From Undibacterium pigrum (GTDB lineage Bacteria > Pseudomonadota > Gammaproteobacteria > Burkholderiales > Burkholderiaceae_D): a DNA stretch of 64,000 nucleotides. How positions within the stretch are numbered: position 1 is the stretch's first letter; the number at the start of each line of letters is the position of its first letter. This document shows, one piece after another, positions 41,165 through 50,544 of this stretch. The DNA lies in the NCBI RefSeq assembly GCF_003201815.1, contig NZ_QJKB01000004.1, positions 186,001-250,000 on the forward strand, given 5' to 3'. The translations under genes and the position numbers were made by a program. Below the pieces are notes generated by a model that was not told where the DNA came from, did not search any database, and was given only the letters and a program-made list of their open reading frames with translations.

Positions 41165-42775
41165 TCAATGCTCGCCGCCTGCAATCCAGTCCGGGTTTTC
41201 TGTCTGTATGAAGTGCAGCAGTGCATCGACTACCAGAGGGTCAAACTGTGTGCCGCTTCTGGCTTTGATGTAGGCAATGGTGTCTGCCAGTGTCCAGGGT
41301 TCCTTGTAGGGGCGGCGGTGTAACAAGGCATCAAATACATCAACCACGGCGACTATGCGCGCTGAAAGCGGGATTTCTTCGCCTTTCAACTGGCGTGGAT
41401 AGCCTTGTCCATCAAAATGCTCATGATGGCTGCCTGCGATCTGCGAGCCATAAGTCAGGTAGCTGACGCCTTCAACCATGGTGGCTGCGCGTGCCAGTAC
41501 AGTCTCGCCTGCCAGCGCATGGTATTCCATGATGATGCGCTCGCTCTTGTCATGGCCGCCAGCTTTCAGCAATACAGCATCTGGTGTCGCCACCTTGCCC
41601 ACGTCGTGCAGGATACTGGCGATGCCCACCATTTCCATGAATTGTGGGGTCAGATCAGTCTCGAAATTATTGCGTTTCTTCAGCTCACTGGCTATCGCAT
41701 TGGTCAGCCTGCATACACGTTGCACATGACCGCCAGTATCGGCATCGCGTGATTCTGCCAGGTCCGTCAGTGCAACGACCGAGGCTTCCTGGGCTTTTTG
41801 CAATTGTTCATTGAGGTAACGATTGTCAAAGGCTGCGGCAATGCGGTCACAGAATAATTCCAGCAAATCACGTTGCATTTGCCCCAGCGGCCAGGGTGGC
41901 GTCACCAGGATGGCAAATTCATGCCCCTGCCGGGTGTGGATGAACAAGACATCAGCCGGATGCTGGAACTGGCTTTTCTTTTCCGTAAACGCTTTTTCGA
42001 CGATGGCTGTCCATTCACAATCAGCAGGCAGGCTGTTCAAACCAGAAAAATCGCTGTAAGTACCAGTCGCTGCAATGATGCTGGTTTGCAGCCGGTCACC
42101 AGAGCGCAGCCCGGCATTGCGCGACAGGCATAAAACCCCATCCGCACCCACATCGAGTATGGCACCGATCTGATTCAGCACGCCAGAGGCAAATTCCTTC
42201 AGGGACTTCAGCTCATACAAATTTGCCGATGCCTGCAAGATGCGTGTCAGACCTATGCGGCTGCGCTCTATCGACAGCAGGCCTTCATAGGCGCGCAAAG
42301 AGGCAATCACCGTGGTAAACAGGCGCTGGGTAGTCAGTTCTGTCTTGGTTTTGTAGTCGTTGATGTCATAGTCAACGATGACGCTTTTCTCGGGGGCCTG
42401 GCCCGGCTGGCCTGTGCGCAGTACGATGCGCACCAGTTGATTCTTGAGTTCTTCGCGTATGCGTTTGACCAGTCGCAAACCGGCGTCATCGGTTTCCATG
42501 ACCACGTCCAGCAAGATCAGGTTGATGTCGTTTTCTTTGCTGAGGATATCGAAGGCTTCAGAGGCGCTGTGGGCTGAGAGTATTTCCAGAGGTCTGCCCT
42601 TGAATACAATATTGCTCAAGGCCAGGCGGGTGACGGCATGAATATCTTCTTCATCGTCAACGATGAGCAAGCGCCAGGGATGTGATTCAAATGAGGTATC
42701 AAGCTGTTGCTGTGATTGATCATCCTTTTCATCTTCGATGATCCAGTCTTCTTCTGATCCCTGTTCGTGATTCAT
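41165..42775 (-). CDS. Response regulator with DUF3369 and HD-GYP domains
   Basis: The 536-residue protein has a receiver domain (~33-165, phospho-accepting Asp90 in LLDVVM), a DUF3369 GAF-like domain (~175-325) and an HD-GYP c-di-GMP phosphodiesterase domain (~330-520). HD residues are His390-Asp391 (ILHDVGKVA), with SHHEHFDGQGYP at 449-460 giving the GYP at 458-460. It hydrolyses c-di-GMP to GMP when phosphorylated, lowering the sessile signal. No kinase is next to it, so the partner is encoded elsewhere. It converges with the MerR gene (6-bp gap). An acidic N-terminal extension of ~30 residues is variable in the family. Confidence 0.93.
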   Translation of the reverse strand: MNHEQGSEEDWIIEDEKDDQSQQQLDTSFESHPWRLLIVDDEEDIHAVTRLALSNIVFKGRPLEILSAHSASEAFDILSKENDINLILLDVVMETDDAGLRLVKRIREELKNQLVRIVLRTGQPGQAPEKSVIVDYDINDYKTKTELTTQRLFTTVIASLRAYEGLLSIERSRIGLTRILQASANLYELKSLKEFASGVLNQIGAILDVGADGVLCLSRNAGLRSGDRLQTSIIAATGTYSDFSGLNSLPADCEWTAIVEKAFTEKKSQFQHPADVLFIHTRQGHEFAILVTPPWPLGQMQRDLLELFCDRIAAAFDNRYLNEQLQKAQEASVVALTDLAESRDADTGGHVQRVCRLTNAIASELKKRNNFETDLTPQFMEMVGIASILHDVGKVATPDAVLLKAGGHDKSERIIMEYHALAGETVLARAATMVEGVSYLTYGSQIAGSHHEHFDGQGYPRQLKGEEIPLSARIVAVVDVFDALLHRRPYKEPWTLADTIAYIKARSGTQFDPLVVDALLHFIQTENPDWIAGGEH

Positions 42776-42874
42776 ACACTCCCCCGATCAATTGCACCGC
42801 TTTGCAGGTACTGTATCACCAAGCTGTATCACCAGGCTACCTGAGTGATTGTAATCGAAATTAATAGAGAAGAA

Positions 42875-43690
42875 TTATTCCAGCATCTTCTCGGCCTCTG
42901 TCTTGCTGACGTATTTTTTCAAGAGTCGCAACATGGTGCCATCCTTGATCATGGCTAGCAGTAATTGATTCCATTTCTGGGCTTCTGTTTCTGAGAAATT
43001 CTTCCTGGTGAGTACCAGATGCGCATATCCTTTCAGATGTTCCGGGCTCCAGTCTATGGCTTTGTATTTGCTTTCCATTTGCGCCCTGTCCAGGTAAGCG
43101 TTATAGATCAGTGGCAAGCCTATGACAGCGTCAAAGCGTCGTGCTTCCAGCATAGCATACAGGCGCTCGCTGTCATTGACATCGACTACCCGGTTTAGCT
43201 TGCGCAATTGCTGGATGAAAGCTTCGTTATAACCATGATTGAAACTGCGCACAGCGCCCATGAACAAGTTATCCTGTTTCAGGAAATCTTCCTGGGATTT
43301 GACTGTGGCCGCCTTATCCTTGTGAATGACGACTTGCAGGCGCGACTGCAGATAGGGGAAGAGCCAGAATTTTTCGGCACGCTCACTCGTTTTCAATGCC
43401 GACAAGGCCATATCAACCCGGCCAGCCTCTATCTCATGCCAGGTGCGGGTCCGTGGTAATACCGGTGTCTCGAATTTACAACCGCTGCGCACGGCAAATT
43501 CATCGGCCATATCCTTGTCCAGGCCCACGCCTGCGCGATAAAACTGCCCCAGTTCCTGCAAGGCCAGGACGACAGGGCGGGAAGGGCATTGCGGTAAATT
43601 TTGCGCTTGCAGCAAAGCGCTGAAACTCAATAAATATAAGCATGAAATACAGCGCAGCATCAGCATCTTTTGTGCAGTCATGCCAGACAT
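42875..43690 (-). CDS. Periplasmic substrate-binding protein (PBPb, SBP_bac_3 type)
   Basis: The 271-residue protein has a signal peptide (cleavage after LQAQ, ~residue 30) and an amino-acid-binding-type fold: VVLALQELGQFYRAGVGLDKDMADEF at the start of lobe one, TWHEIEAGRVDMALSALKTSERAEKFWLFPYL in pieces, and a C-terminal helix ending in KKYVSKTEAEKML. Orphan members without permeases often serve as sensory or toxin-like proteins. No transporter genes are adjacent. Confidence 0.8.
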   Translation of the reverse strand: MSGMTAQKMLMLRCISCLYLLSFSALLQAQNLPQCPSRPVVLALQELGQFYRAGVGLDKDMADEFAVRSGCKFETPVLPRTRTWHEIEAGRVDMALSALKTSERAEKFWLFPYLQSRLQVVIHKDKAATVKSQEDFLKQDNLFMGAVRSFNHGYNEAFIQQLRKLNRVVDVNDSERLYAMLEARRFDAVIGLPLIYNAYLDRAQMESKYKAIDWSPEHLKGYAHLVLTRKNFSETEAQKWNQLLLAMIKDGTMLRLLKKYVSKTEAEKMLE

Positions 43691-43854
43691 AGTGCCTCCA
43701 GTAAAAAAGACTAACTTTGTGCACTCAGCAATAAAGTCAGCTCACTCCTGACTGGTAATTTAACAGATAGCCCAGCGATGCACCACTCTGGCGCAATAAC
43801 AATTGTTAAGGACTGCAACTCGCGCTCATTGGCGCTCACTGTCCTTCGCTGTCA

Positions 43855-44478
43855 TTAACAAACCCGGCTTAGTACCATCTCGACGATCATGGTTTCTGCT
43901 TCTGTAAAATCATTTTCATCCAGAGGGCTATGCCCCAATACCAGACTCATCTGAGAGGCAAAGTCAGCATAGGATTGCGTCATGGCCCAGATGGCAAATA
44001 ATAAATGAGTGGTATTGACGGCGGCAATTTTCCCTGCCGCCATCCAGGCTTCAAAAACGGCTATATCCTTTTGCAATAAGGGTAGTATCTTATTGCGCAT
44101 GGTCTCGGCATAAACAGGCGCACCGCTGATGACTTCCATCGCATACACGCGTGAGGCTTGTGGCTGCTCACGTGAAAAACGAAGTTTGGCACGTATGTAA
44201 TTGCGTAACAGTGTCGCCGGATCTTGCTCGGGGTCTGCCAGTATATTCATGCGGTCCAGCCACTGATCGAGCACCTGGTCCAGCACCTTTTCATACAGGA
44301 TTTGCTTGGTCGGGAAGTAATACAGTAAATTCTGCTTCGACAAGCCAGCCCGTTCGGCTATAGATGCCAGCGCCGTGCCTGCATAACCGGACTCGGCAAA
44401 TACCTCGACTGCCGCCTGCATGATGCGTGCTTGCAGCGCATCGCGTGAACGCGTGAGTTTGTCTGGCGCTCTATCCAT
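43855..44478 (-). CDS. rutR: RutR-like TetR regulator of pyrimidine catabolism
   Basis: The 207-residue protein has a TetR HTH (LASIAERAGLSKQNLLYYFPTKQILYEKVL at ~39-68, partly quoted) and a C-terminal ligand domain matching E. coli RutR nearly throughout: YIRAKLRFSREQPQASRVYAMEVISGAP and LLFAIWAMTQSYADFASQM are recognisable. RutR is a uracil/thymine-responsive repressor. The gene overlaps the MocR gene stop by 8 bp on the same strand, and both lie upstream of a divergent pyrimidine catabolic cluster they are likely to control. I infer uracil as inducer. Confidence 0.85.
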   Translation of the reverse strand: MDRAPDKLTRSRDALQARIMQAAVEVFAESGYAGTALASIAERAGLSKQNLLYYFPTKQILYEKVLDQVLDQWLDRMNILADPEQDPATLLRNYIRAKLRFSREQPQASRVYAMEVISGAPVYAETMRNKILPLLQKDIAVFEAWMAAGKIAAVNTTHLLFAIWAMTQSYADFASQMSLVLGHSPLDENDFTEAETMIVEMVLSRVC

Positions 44479-45913
44479 GACGCTGCTTCATCAAAAAGTT
44501 TTTCAATGCTTCATCGCCGCTATAAGCGATATTGAAACGGAACCAGGGGTGGTCGCTGGCGCGCAGGCTAAAGAATTCGTCCGGTGCCAGCAAAATACCT
44601 TCCTGCAAAGCCTGGCGTGAAATCTCACTGGCACTGGCCTTGCTGTCTTTCCAGCCCGCACTGATGAACATGCCGCCGCGTGGTTCTGCCAGTGGTGTGA
44701 GACCTGCTGCCAATAATAAATCCATGCTGGCATTGCGCGAGGTTTCCAACTGCCGTTTAAGCTTTTCCAGCATGCGCCGGTACAGGCGCGAACTGATCGC
44801 ATGCAGCACGGCGCGTTCATTGATTTCTGATGTCGTCAAACCTGCCAGCATCTTCACCCTCAGCAATTCACCGATCAGCGAATGTGATGCGCAGACCGAG
44901 CCTACACGCAGGGTAGGGGACAGCGTCTTGGAAAAACTGCCCACCCGTATCACGCGGCGCAAACCATCCATTGCCGCCAGTGAAGGTTCGGGGCGCGGGC
45001 ATAGTTCGCGGTAGATATCATCTTCCACCAGCCAGAAATCAAATTGTTCTGCCAGAGCCAGCAGGCGGTGCGCCTGTGCCTGGCTCAGGCTGGTGCCCAG
45101 CGGGTTTTGCAAGACCGTATTCACAAACATCAGCTTGGGCTGATGCAGCAGTGCCTTTTCCATCAGGCTGTCGAGGTTCAGGCCTTTTTCATCGCGGGCT
45201 ATGCCTATAGGTATGCAGCCGTGATGACGTATCAGGGATAGCAGATTGCTATAACCCGGGTCTTCAACCAGTACAGTATCGCCAGGCTTGCACAGCGTGC
45301 GCAGGATGAGGTCAAAGCCATGGGTAGCGCCATGGGTCAGCAATATCTGTTCAGAATCAACGCTGAACAGTTCCTGCGAAAGGCTGCTGGCCAGGTGCTG
45401 GCGCAAGCTGGGGAAACCCAGAGGGTTGCCATAGCCACGCAGGCGCTGGGTAGGGATGCGCATCGATTGCTTCAAGGCATCCAGCAAAATATCATCGCCA
45501 TACCATTCTGGCGGTAGCCAGCCAGAACCTACCGGCAGGGCACTGGACACGCCAGAATACAGATCGGGGCTAAGCGCATCCAGCGCGCTGGGTATGACGG
45601 CTTGCGCCATGGGCTGCGGTGTACAGGCCGGTTTGGTGACAAAATAACCAGAGCCACGGCGTGAACTCAGCAAGCCCAGGGTGATCAGCCGCTCGTAAGA
45701 TTCCACAACTGTAAAGGTACTGACCGCATTGCATTTGGCAAACTGTCGCACAGACGGCATCTTGCTGCCCTGCGCCAGGTCGTTCTGACGCACCAGCCTT
45801 GTTACCTCCTGCACGATCTGGTCGACCAGGCTGGCCTGGCGGCTGCGCTCCAGTGACAGTTGCGGCCAGATGGGACTTTGCTCTACTACCTGCTGTTCTT
45901 TTACGGCGTCCAT
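44471..45913 (-). CDS. MocR-type PLP-dependent regulator (GntR HTH plus aminotransferase)
   Basis: Start 45913 follows a GAGGAG site; the frame is open to 46111 but crosses the repeat. The 480-residue protein has a GntR winged helix (~25-95: LVDQIVQEVTRLVRQNDLAQGSKMPSVRQFAKCNAVS) and a fold-type I aminotransferase domain (~125-480). The latter has GATHGFDLILRTLCKPGDTVLVEDPGYSN, WLVEDDIYRELC and GSFSKTLSPTLRVG with the PLP lysine. MocR proteins bind PLP aldimines of amino acids; GabR/TauR-like members control nitrogen catabolism. Here it is divergent from the beta-alanine aminotransferase gene, so beta-alanine or a similar omega-amino acid may be its ligand. Confidence 0.92.
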   Translation of the reverse strand: MDAVKEQQVVEQSPIWPQLSLERSRQASLVDQIVQEVTRLVRQNDLAQGSKMPSVRQFAKCNAVSTFTVVESYERLITLGLLSSRRGSGYFVTKPACTPQPMAQAVIPSALDALSPDLYSGVSSALPVGSGWLPPEWYGDDILLDALKQSMRIPTQRLRGYGNPLGFPSLRQHLASSLSQELFSVDSEQILLTHGATHGFDLILRTLCKPGDTVLVEDPGYSNLLSLIRHHGCIPIGIARDEKGLNLDSLMEKALLHQPKLMFVNTVLQNPLGTSLSQAQAHRLLALAEQFDFWLVEDDIYRELCPRPEPSLAAMDGLRRVIRVGSFSKTLSPTLRVGSVCASHSLIGELLRVKMLAGLTTSEINERAVLHAISSRLYRRMLEKLKRQLETSRNASMDLLLAAGLTPLAEPRGGMFISAGWKDSKASASEISRQALQEGILLAPDEFFSLRASDHPWFRFNIAYSGDEALKNFLMKQRHG

Positions 45914-45944
45914 GCTTGCTCCTCGCTGAACATGCCCAAGTCTA

Positions 45945-46049
45945 GTTGGACTGTCACAAAATTGTCCCAGCAAGGCACAGCGACGAAGACAGTACTTTAG
46001 TACGGCTAGGAGCTGTAACGCCGCTGGGGCGGTTTTGTGACAGTCCAAC
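45945..46049. repeat. Palindromic extragenic repeat, copy 1
   Basis: A ~105-bp element that folds on itself: GTTGGACTGTCACAAAA at the left end is exactly complementary to the right end, and TTGTCCCAGC faces GCTGGGGCGG with a few mismatches. The centre contains GTACTTTAGTAC. A near-identical core in opposite orientation lies at 49022-49111. It sits between MocR and the aminotransferase gene, so it overlaps their promoter region. Confidence 0.85.
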
Positions 46050-46187
46050 ACAACTGTGTTGTTCTGGCTACCAATACGGTTGGATGAAATTAAACTGGCT
46101 GTATATGTCATTACTGCATATGCTTATTTAGCATTTCAGCATATTTTTACCACTTGGTAAATTGTTTTCAGTGTCAAGGAGAAGCCC

Positions 46188-47498
46188 ATGCTCAGCAAAC
46201 AACAACTCAATTCCTACTGGATGCCTTTCACGGCCAACCGTGACTATAAAGAGGCCCCGCGTCTGGTGGCTTCTGCCTCTGGCATGTACTACCGCGACCA
46301 GAATGGCCGCGAGATACTCGACGGTACGGCAGGCCTGTGGTGCGTGCCGCTGGGCCATTCCCACCCAACTGTGGTGAAAGCGGTACAAGATGCCGTGGCG
46401 ACCCTAGATTACGCACCCGCCTTCCAGATCGGTCATCCGCAAGCCTTTGAGCTGGCAGAGCAGTTGATAGACTATAGCGGCCACAAATTTGGCCAGGTGT
46501 TTTATACCAATTCCGGCTCGGAAGCAGTCGATACCGCCATGAAAATGGTACTGGCCTACCACCGCAGCCGTGGCGAAGCCCAGCGCACCCGCTTCATCAG
46601 CCGCGAACGCGCATATCACGGCGTAGGCTTTGGCGGCATGTCACTCGGCGGCCTGCCAGCCAACCGCAAACAGTTTGGCACCTTGCTGGCCGGTGTTGAT
46701 TACCTGCCACATACGCACAACCTCGAAAAAAATGCCTTCACCCGTGGCTTGCCAGAATACGGCACACATCTGGCAGATGAACTAGAACGCCTGATTGCCC
46801 TGCACGACATTTCCACCATCGCTGCCGTCATCGTCGAACCGCTGGCTGGTTCTGCCGGCGTCATCCTGCCGTCAAAAGGTTATCTGAAACGCCTGCGCGA
46901 ACTGTGCGACAAGCATGGCATCCTGCTGATATTTGATGAAGTCATCACCGGCTTTGGCCGCATGGGTACACCGTTTGCATCTGACTTTTTTGGCGTCACG
47001 CCTGATTTCATGACGACGGCCAAGGGTCTGACCAATGGTGTCGTTCCTATGGGCGCAGTGTTCAGCCATCAAAAAATATACGATGCCTTAATGGAAGGCC
47101 CTGCAGGCATAGAACTGTTCCACGGTTATACCTATTCCGGTCACCCGCTGGCAGTTGCTGCCAGCCTTGCTTCCCTTAAAGTATTCAAGGAAGAAAAAGT
47201 GCTGGAACATGCACAAAGCATGACAGCCTATTGGGAAGACGGCCTGCATTCACTGAAAGGCTTGCCACACGTCATCGACTTGCGCAATGTCGGCCTCATC
47301 GGTGCGATAGAACTGGAATCCATGCCAGGCAAGGTTGGCGCACGCGCCATGGCAGCCTACAAGAAAGCCTTTGCCGAAGGTGTACTGGTACGCACGACAG
47401 GCGACATCATCGCCATGTCACCTCCATTGATTTTGGAGAAAAAACACGTAGACCAGTTGTTCGGCAAACTGCACGATATTTTGAAACACCTCGATTAA
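46188..47498 (+). CDS. Beta-alanine/omega-amino acid:pyruvate aminotransferase
   Basis: The 436-residue class III aminotransferase shows [33 protein letters not shown] (substrate site), [16 protein letters not shown] (PLP phosphate cup) and [15 protein letters not shown] (Asp for pyridine N). The catalytic lysine lies in [10 protein letters not shown]. Length and the WCVPLGH motif match bacterial beta-alanine:pyruvate transaminases. It converts beta-alanine (or beta-aminoisobutyrate) to malonate semialdehyde, the step after the amidohydrolase of this cluster. It is followed 13 bp later by mmsA. Confidence 0.93.
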   Translation: MLSKQQLNSYWMPFTANRDYKEAPRLVASASGMYYRDQNGREILDGTAGLWCVPLGHSHPTVVKAVQDAVATLDYAPAFQIGHPQAFELAEQLIDYSGHKFGQVFYTNSGSEAVDTAMKMVLAYHRSRGEAQRTRFISRERAYHGVGFGGMSLGGLPANRKQFGTLLAGVDYLPHTHNLEKNAFTRGLPEYGTHLADELERLIALHDISTIAAVIVEPLAGSAGVILPSKGYLKRLRELCDKHGILLIFDEVITGFGRMGTPFASDFFGVTPDFMTTAKGLTNGVVPMGAVFSHQKIYDALMEGPAGIELFHGYTYSGHPLAVAASLASLKVFKEEKVLEHAQSMTAYWEDGLHSLKGLPHVIDLRNVGLIGAIELESMPGKVGARAMAAYKKAFAEGVLVRTTGDIIAMSPPLILEKKHVDQLFGKLHDILKHLD

Positions 47499-47511
47499 TC
47501 CGGCGAACATC

Positions 47512-49011
47512 ATGACCACATATCAAGTCAATCATTACATCAACGGCGAACTGCAGCAAAGCATGCAGCCACGCTTTGCCGATATCTATAATCCTGCACT
47601 CGGTTCCGTGCAAGGCCAGGTAGCACTGGGCAGCGAGCAGGACGTTAACCTGGCAGTTGCCGCCGCTGCAAAAGCTTTTCCTGCCTGGTCAAACACGCCA
47701 GCCCTGTCACGTGCCCGCGTGCTCATGGCTTACCTGAACCTGCTGCAACAGCACACCGATGAATTCGCCAATCTGCTGACCAAGGAACATGGCAAGACCC
47801 TGGCCGATGCCAAGGGCGAAGTCGCACGCGGCATAGAAGTGGTGGAGTTTGCGATAGGCATACCACAGTTGTTGAAGGGTGAATATTCCGAACAGATCGC
47901 CCGTGGCATAGACGCTTGCAGCATGCGCCAGCCGCTGGGTGTCGTGGCTGGTATCACGCCTTTCAACTTCCCCGTCATGGTGCCGATGTGGATGTTCCCT
48001 ATCGCTATTGCTTGCGGCAATACCTTTATCTTGAAACCGTCCGAGCGTGATCCATCTGCATCCTTGTTGCATGCAAAACTGCTCAAGCAGGCGGGTTTGC
48101 CGGATGGTGTTTTCAACGTCGTACAGGGTGATAAAACTGTCGTTGATGCCTTGCTTGATCATCCTGAAATCCAGGCCATCAGCTTCGTTGGCTCCACCCC
48201 GATTGCGCAGGCAATCTATGCGCGTGGTTGCGCGAATGGAAAACGCGTGCAGGCATTGGGCGGTGCAAAAAATCATATGGTCGTCATGCCTGATGCTGAT
48301 CTCGAAATGGCAGTCGATGCACTGATGGGTGCAGCCTATGGTTCTGCCGGTGAACGTTGCATGGCCATCTCGGTGGCCGTCGCCGTTGGTTCTGCTGCCG
48401 ATGCCCTGGTTGACGCCATGGCAGCACGTGTTAAATCCCTCAAGATCAATAACGGTCTGGTGCCGGATGCAGAAATGGGCCCGGTTATTACCCATGCTGC
48501 CAAGGAACGTATAGAAAGCCTGATCGGTGAAGGCGTGTCAGAAGGTGCAAAACTTGTTGTCGATGGCCGCAACTTTAAAGTGCCGGGACATGAACAAGGC
48601 TTCTTCTGCGGCGGCAGCCTGTTCGATCATGTGACACCAGAAATGACAGTCTATAAACAAGAAATTTTTGGCCCGGTATTGTGCGTAGTGCGCGTACCAG
48701 ACATGGAAGCAGCAGCAGACCTCATCAACAAACATGAATACGGCAATGGCGTGGCAGTATTCACACGCGATGGCGGCACAGCACGTGAATTCGTGCGCAT
48801 GATACAAGTCGGCATGGTCGGCGTGAATGTGCCACTGCCTGTGCCCATGGCCTTCCATAGTTTTGGTGGCTGGAAACGCAGCCTGTTTGGCGACCATCAT
48901 ATCTATGGCCCCGAGGGCGTGCGCTTCTATACCCGTGTGAAAGCAGTCATGCAGCGCTGGCCTGACAGTATTAGTAAGGGGGCAGAATTCTCCTTCCCTC
49001 AAAATAAATAA
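47512..49011 (+). CDS. mmsA: CoA-acylating methylmalonate/malonate-semialdehyde dehydrogenase
   Basis: This 499-residue aldehyde dehydrogenase belongs to the CoA-dependent MmsA branch: [25 protein letters not shown] (NAD site, partly), [11 protein letters not shown] with the catalytic Cys, and the branch-specific [20 protein letters not shown]. It turns malonate or methylmalonate semialdehyde into acetyl- or propionyl-CoA. Placed directly after the aminotransferase, it completes the route from pyrimidine to central metabolism. Downstream lies the second copy of the palindromic repeat. Confidence 0.95.
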   Translation: MTTYQVNHYINGELQQSMQPRFADIYNPALGSVQGQVALGSEQDVNLAVAAAAKAFPAWSNTPALSRARVLMAYLNLLQQHTDEFANLLTKEHGKTLADAKGEVARGIEVVEFAIGIPQLLKGEYSEQIARGIDACSMRQPLGVVAGITPFNFPVMVPMWMFPIAIACGNTFILKPSERDPSASLLHAKLLKQAGLPDGVFNVVQGDKTVVDALLDHPEIQAISFVGSTPIAQAIYARGCANGKRVQALGGAKNHMVVMPDADLEMAVDALMGAAYGSAGERCMAISVAVAVGSAADALVDAMAARVKSLKINNGLVPDAEMGPVITHAAKERIESLIGEGVSEGAKLVVDGRNFKVPGHEQGFFCGGSLFDHVTPEMTVYKQEIFGPVLCVVRVPDMEAAADLINKHEYGNGVAVFTRDGGTAREFVRMIQVGMVGVNVPLPVPMAFHSFGGWKRSLFGDHHIYGPEGVRFYTRVKAVMQRWPDSISKGAEFSFPQNK

Positions 49012-49021
49012 ACGCCGGACA

Positions 49022-49111
49022 TACGAGAAAATCGCCCCAGCGGCGTTGCAGCTCCTAGCCGTACTAAAGTACTGTCTTCGTCGTTGCGCCTTGCTGGGAC
49101 AATTTTTCGTA
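49022..49111. repeat. Palindromic extragenic repeat, copy 2 (inverted)
   Basis: Reverse complement matches copy 1 at 45945-46049 for ~75 bp with few differences (GTCCCAGCAAGGC, GACGAAGACAGTACTTTAGT and GGCTAGGAGCTG are shared, broken into parts here). The outer ends differ, ending TACGA-like rather than TGTGACAGTC. It lies between mmsA and preT, so it may act as a boundary or mRNA-stabilising hairpin within an operon. Confidence 0.85.
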
Positions 49112-49184
49112 AGTCCTGAAATAGTAAATTAGCTGTCACGAAAATTGCTTGTAAAAAGAATTCTCAAGATCGATTGGAGCCACC

Positions 49185-50543
49185 ATGTTGGAAGCCCTTA
49201 AGCATTTACCCCAGGCAGAAGAAAGTCAGGAAACGCTGCGTTCGCATTTCACTGATTTGAATCCGGCACTGAACAAGCGCCAGGCAGCGATAGAAAGTGA
49301 TCGTTGCCTCTATTGTTACGACGCTCCCTGCACACGCATCTGCCCGTCAGAAATTGATGTGCCCAGCTTTATCCAGAATATTGCTGTCGGCAATATCAAT
49401 GGCGCAGCCAAGGTCATTCTCGATCAAAACATACTCGGCGCAAGCTGCTCACGCGTTTGCCCGACCGAGATTTTGTGCGAGCATGCCTGCGTGCGCAATC
49501 ATGATGCAGAAGGCGCACCAGTCAAGATCGGTCTGCTGCAACGCTTTGCACTCGACAATGCCAAGTTTGAGCAGCATCCTTTCCAGCGCGATGCCAGTAC
49601 TGGTAAAAAGATCGCCATCGTTGGTGGTGGGCCAGCAGGTTTATCCTGTGCGCACAGGCTCGCTACCTTGGGCCATGATGTAGTGATTTTTGAAGCAAAG
49701 AAAAAATCTGGTGGCCTCAATGAATACGGTATCGCAAAATACAAACTGACAGAAGACAGCGCCCAGCGCGAGGTGGAATTCCTGCTGCAAATTGGCGGCA
49801 TCACCGTCAAGCATGAGCAGGTACTTGGCAAGAACCTGCAACTGGCAGATTTGCGCCGTGATTATGATGCAGTCTTCCTTGGCCTCGGCCTCGGTGCAAG
49901 TCGCCAGTTAGGCCTGACAGGTGAAGATGCGCCCGGTCTGATGGCGGCGGTAGATTACATCGCCGAGTTGCGCCAGGCAGAAGACCTGACTAAGTTACCC
50001 GTGCCCAAGCAATGCGTGGTTATCGGTGCTGGTAATACCGCCATCGACATGGCAGTGCAAATCGCCCGCCTTGGTGCAGAGCAGGTTACCCTCGTGTACC
50101 GCCGTGGTGCAGAGCATATGTCTGCCACCCACCATGAACAAGACATCGCCAAAGCCAATCAGGTGCGTATCGTCACCTGGGCGCAACCGCAAGAAGTCTT
50201 GCGTGATGCAGAAGGCAAGGTCAGCGGCATGCGCTTTGCCCGTACCAAAGAAGTGGGCGGCAAATTGCAAACCAGCGGCGCCACTATCGACATCCCCGCA
50301 CAGGCCGTTTTCAAAGCTATCGGTCAATGCATGGACAACAGCAGCCTTTCAGATGCACTGGCAAAAGACCTGCAAAAGCAGAATGACAAAATCCATGTGG
50401 ATGCGCAGTACCGCACCAGCGTATCCGGCATTTATGCCGGTGGCGATTGTATCGCCGACGGGCAGGACCTGACCGTACAGGCAGTCCAACATGGCAAGCT
50501 GGCAGCGCTGGCGATTGATAATGATTTGAAAGCGAAGGTGTAA
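49185..50543 (+). CDS. preT: Dihydropyrimidine dehydrogenase (NAD) subunit PreT
   Basis: The 452-residue protein resembles the N-terminal part of mammalian DPD and glutamate synthase small subunits. It carries two cysteine clusters for [4Fe-4S] (CLYCYDAPCTRICP and CSRVCPTEILCEHAC), a GGGPAGLSCAHRLA FAD site and a second Rossmann GAGNTAIDMAVQ for NAD(P)H. PreT takes electrons from NADH and passes them to PreA to reduce uracil or thymine. preA starts 1 bp after the stop, showing a strict pair. Confidence 0.95.
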   Translation: MLEALKHLPQAEESQETLRSHFTDLNPALNKRQAAIESDRCLYCYDAPCTRICPSEIDVPSFIQNIAVGNINGAAKVILDQNILGASCSRVCPTEILCEHACVRNHDAEGAPVKIGLLQRFALDNAKFEQHPFQRDASTGKKIAIVGGGPAGLSCAHRLATLGHDVVIFEAKKKSGGLNEYGIAKYKLTEDSAQREVEFLLQIGGITVKHEQVLGKNLQLADLRRDYDAVFLGLGLGASRQLGLTGEDAPGLMAAVDYIAELRQAEDLTKLPVPKQCVVIGAGNTAIDMAVQIARLGAEQVTLVYRRGAEHMSATHHEQDIAKANQVRIVTWAQPQEVLRDAEGKVSGMRFARTKEVGGKLQTSGATIDIPAQAVFKAIGQCMDNSSLSDALAKDLQKQNDKIHVDAQYRTSVSGIYAGGDCIADGQDLTVQAVQHGKLAALAIDNDLKAKV

Positions 50544-50544
50544 T

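Noticed and set aside
47707..48495. Minus-strand 262-codon open frame in mmsA
   Set aside because: Antisense to a strongly conserved dehydrogenase gene; His/Cys-rich product without any family pattern.
49185..50543. Glutamate synthase small subunit
   Set aside because: The Cys clusters and FAD/NAD sites are shared, but the 1-bp link to PreA and pathway context identify PreT.
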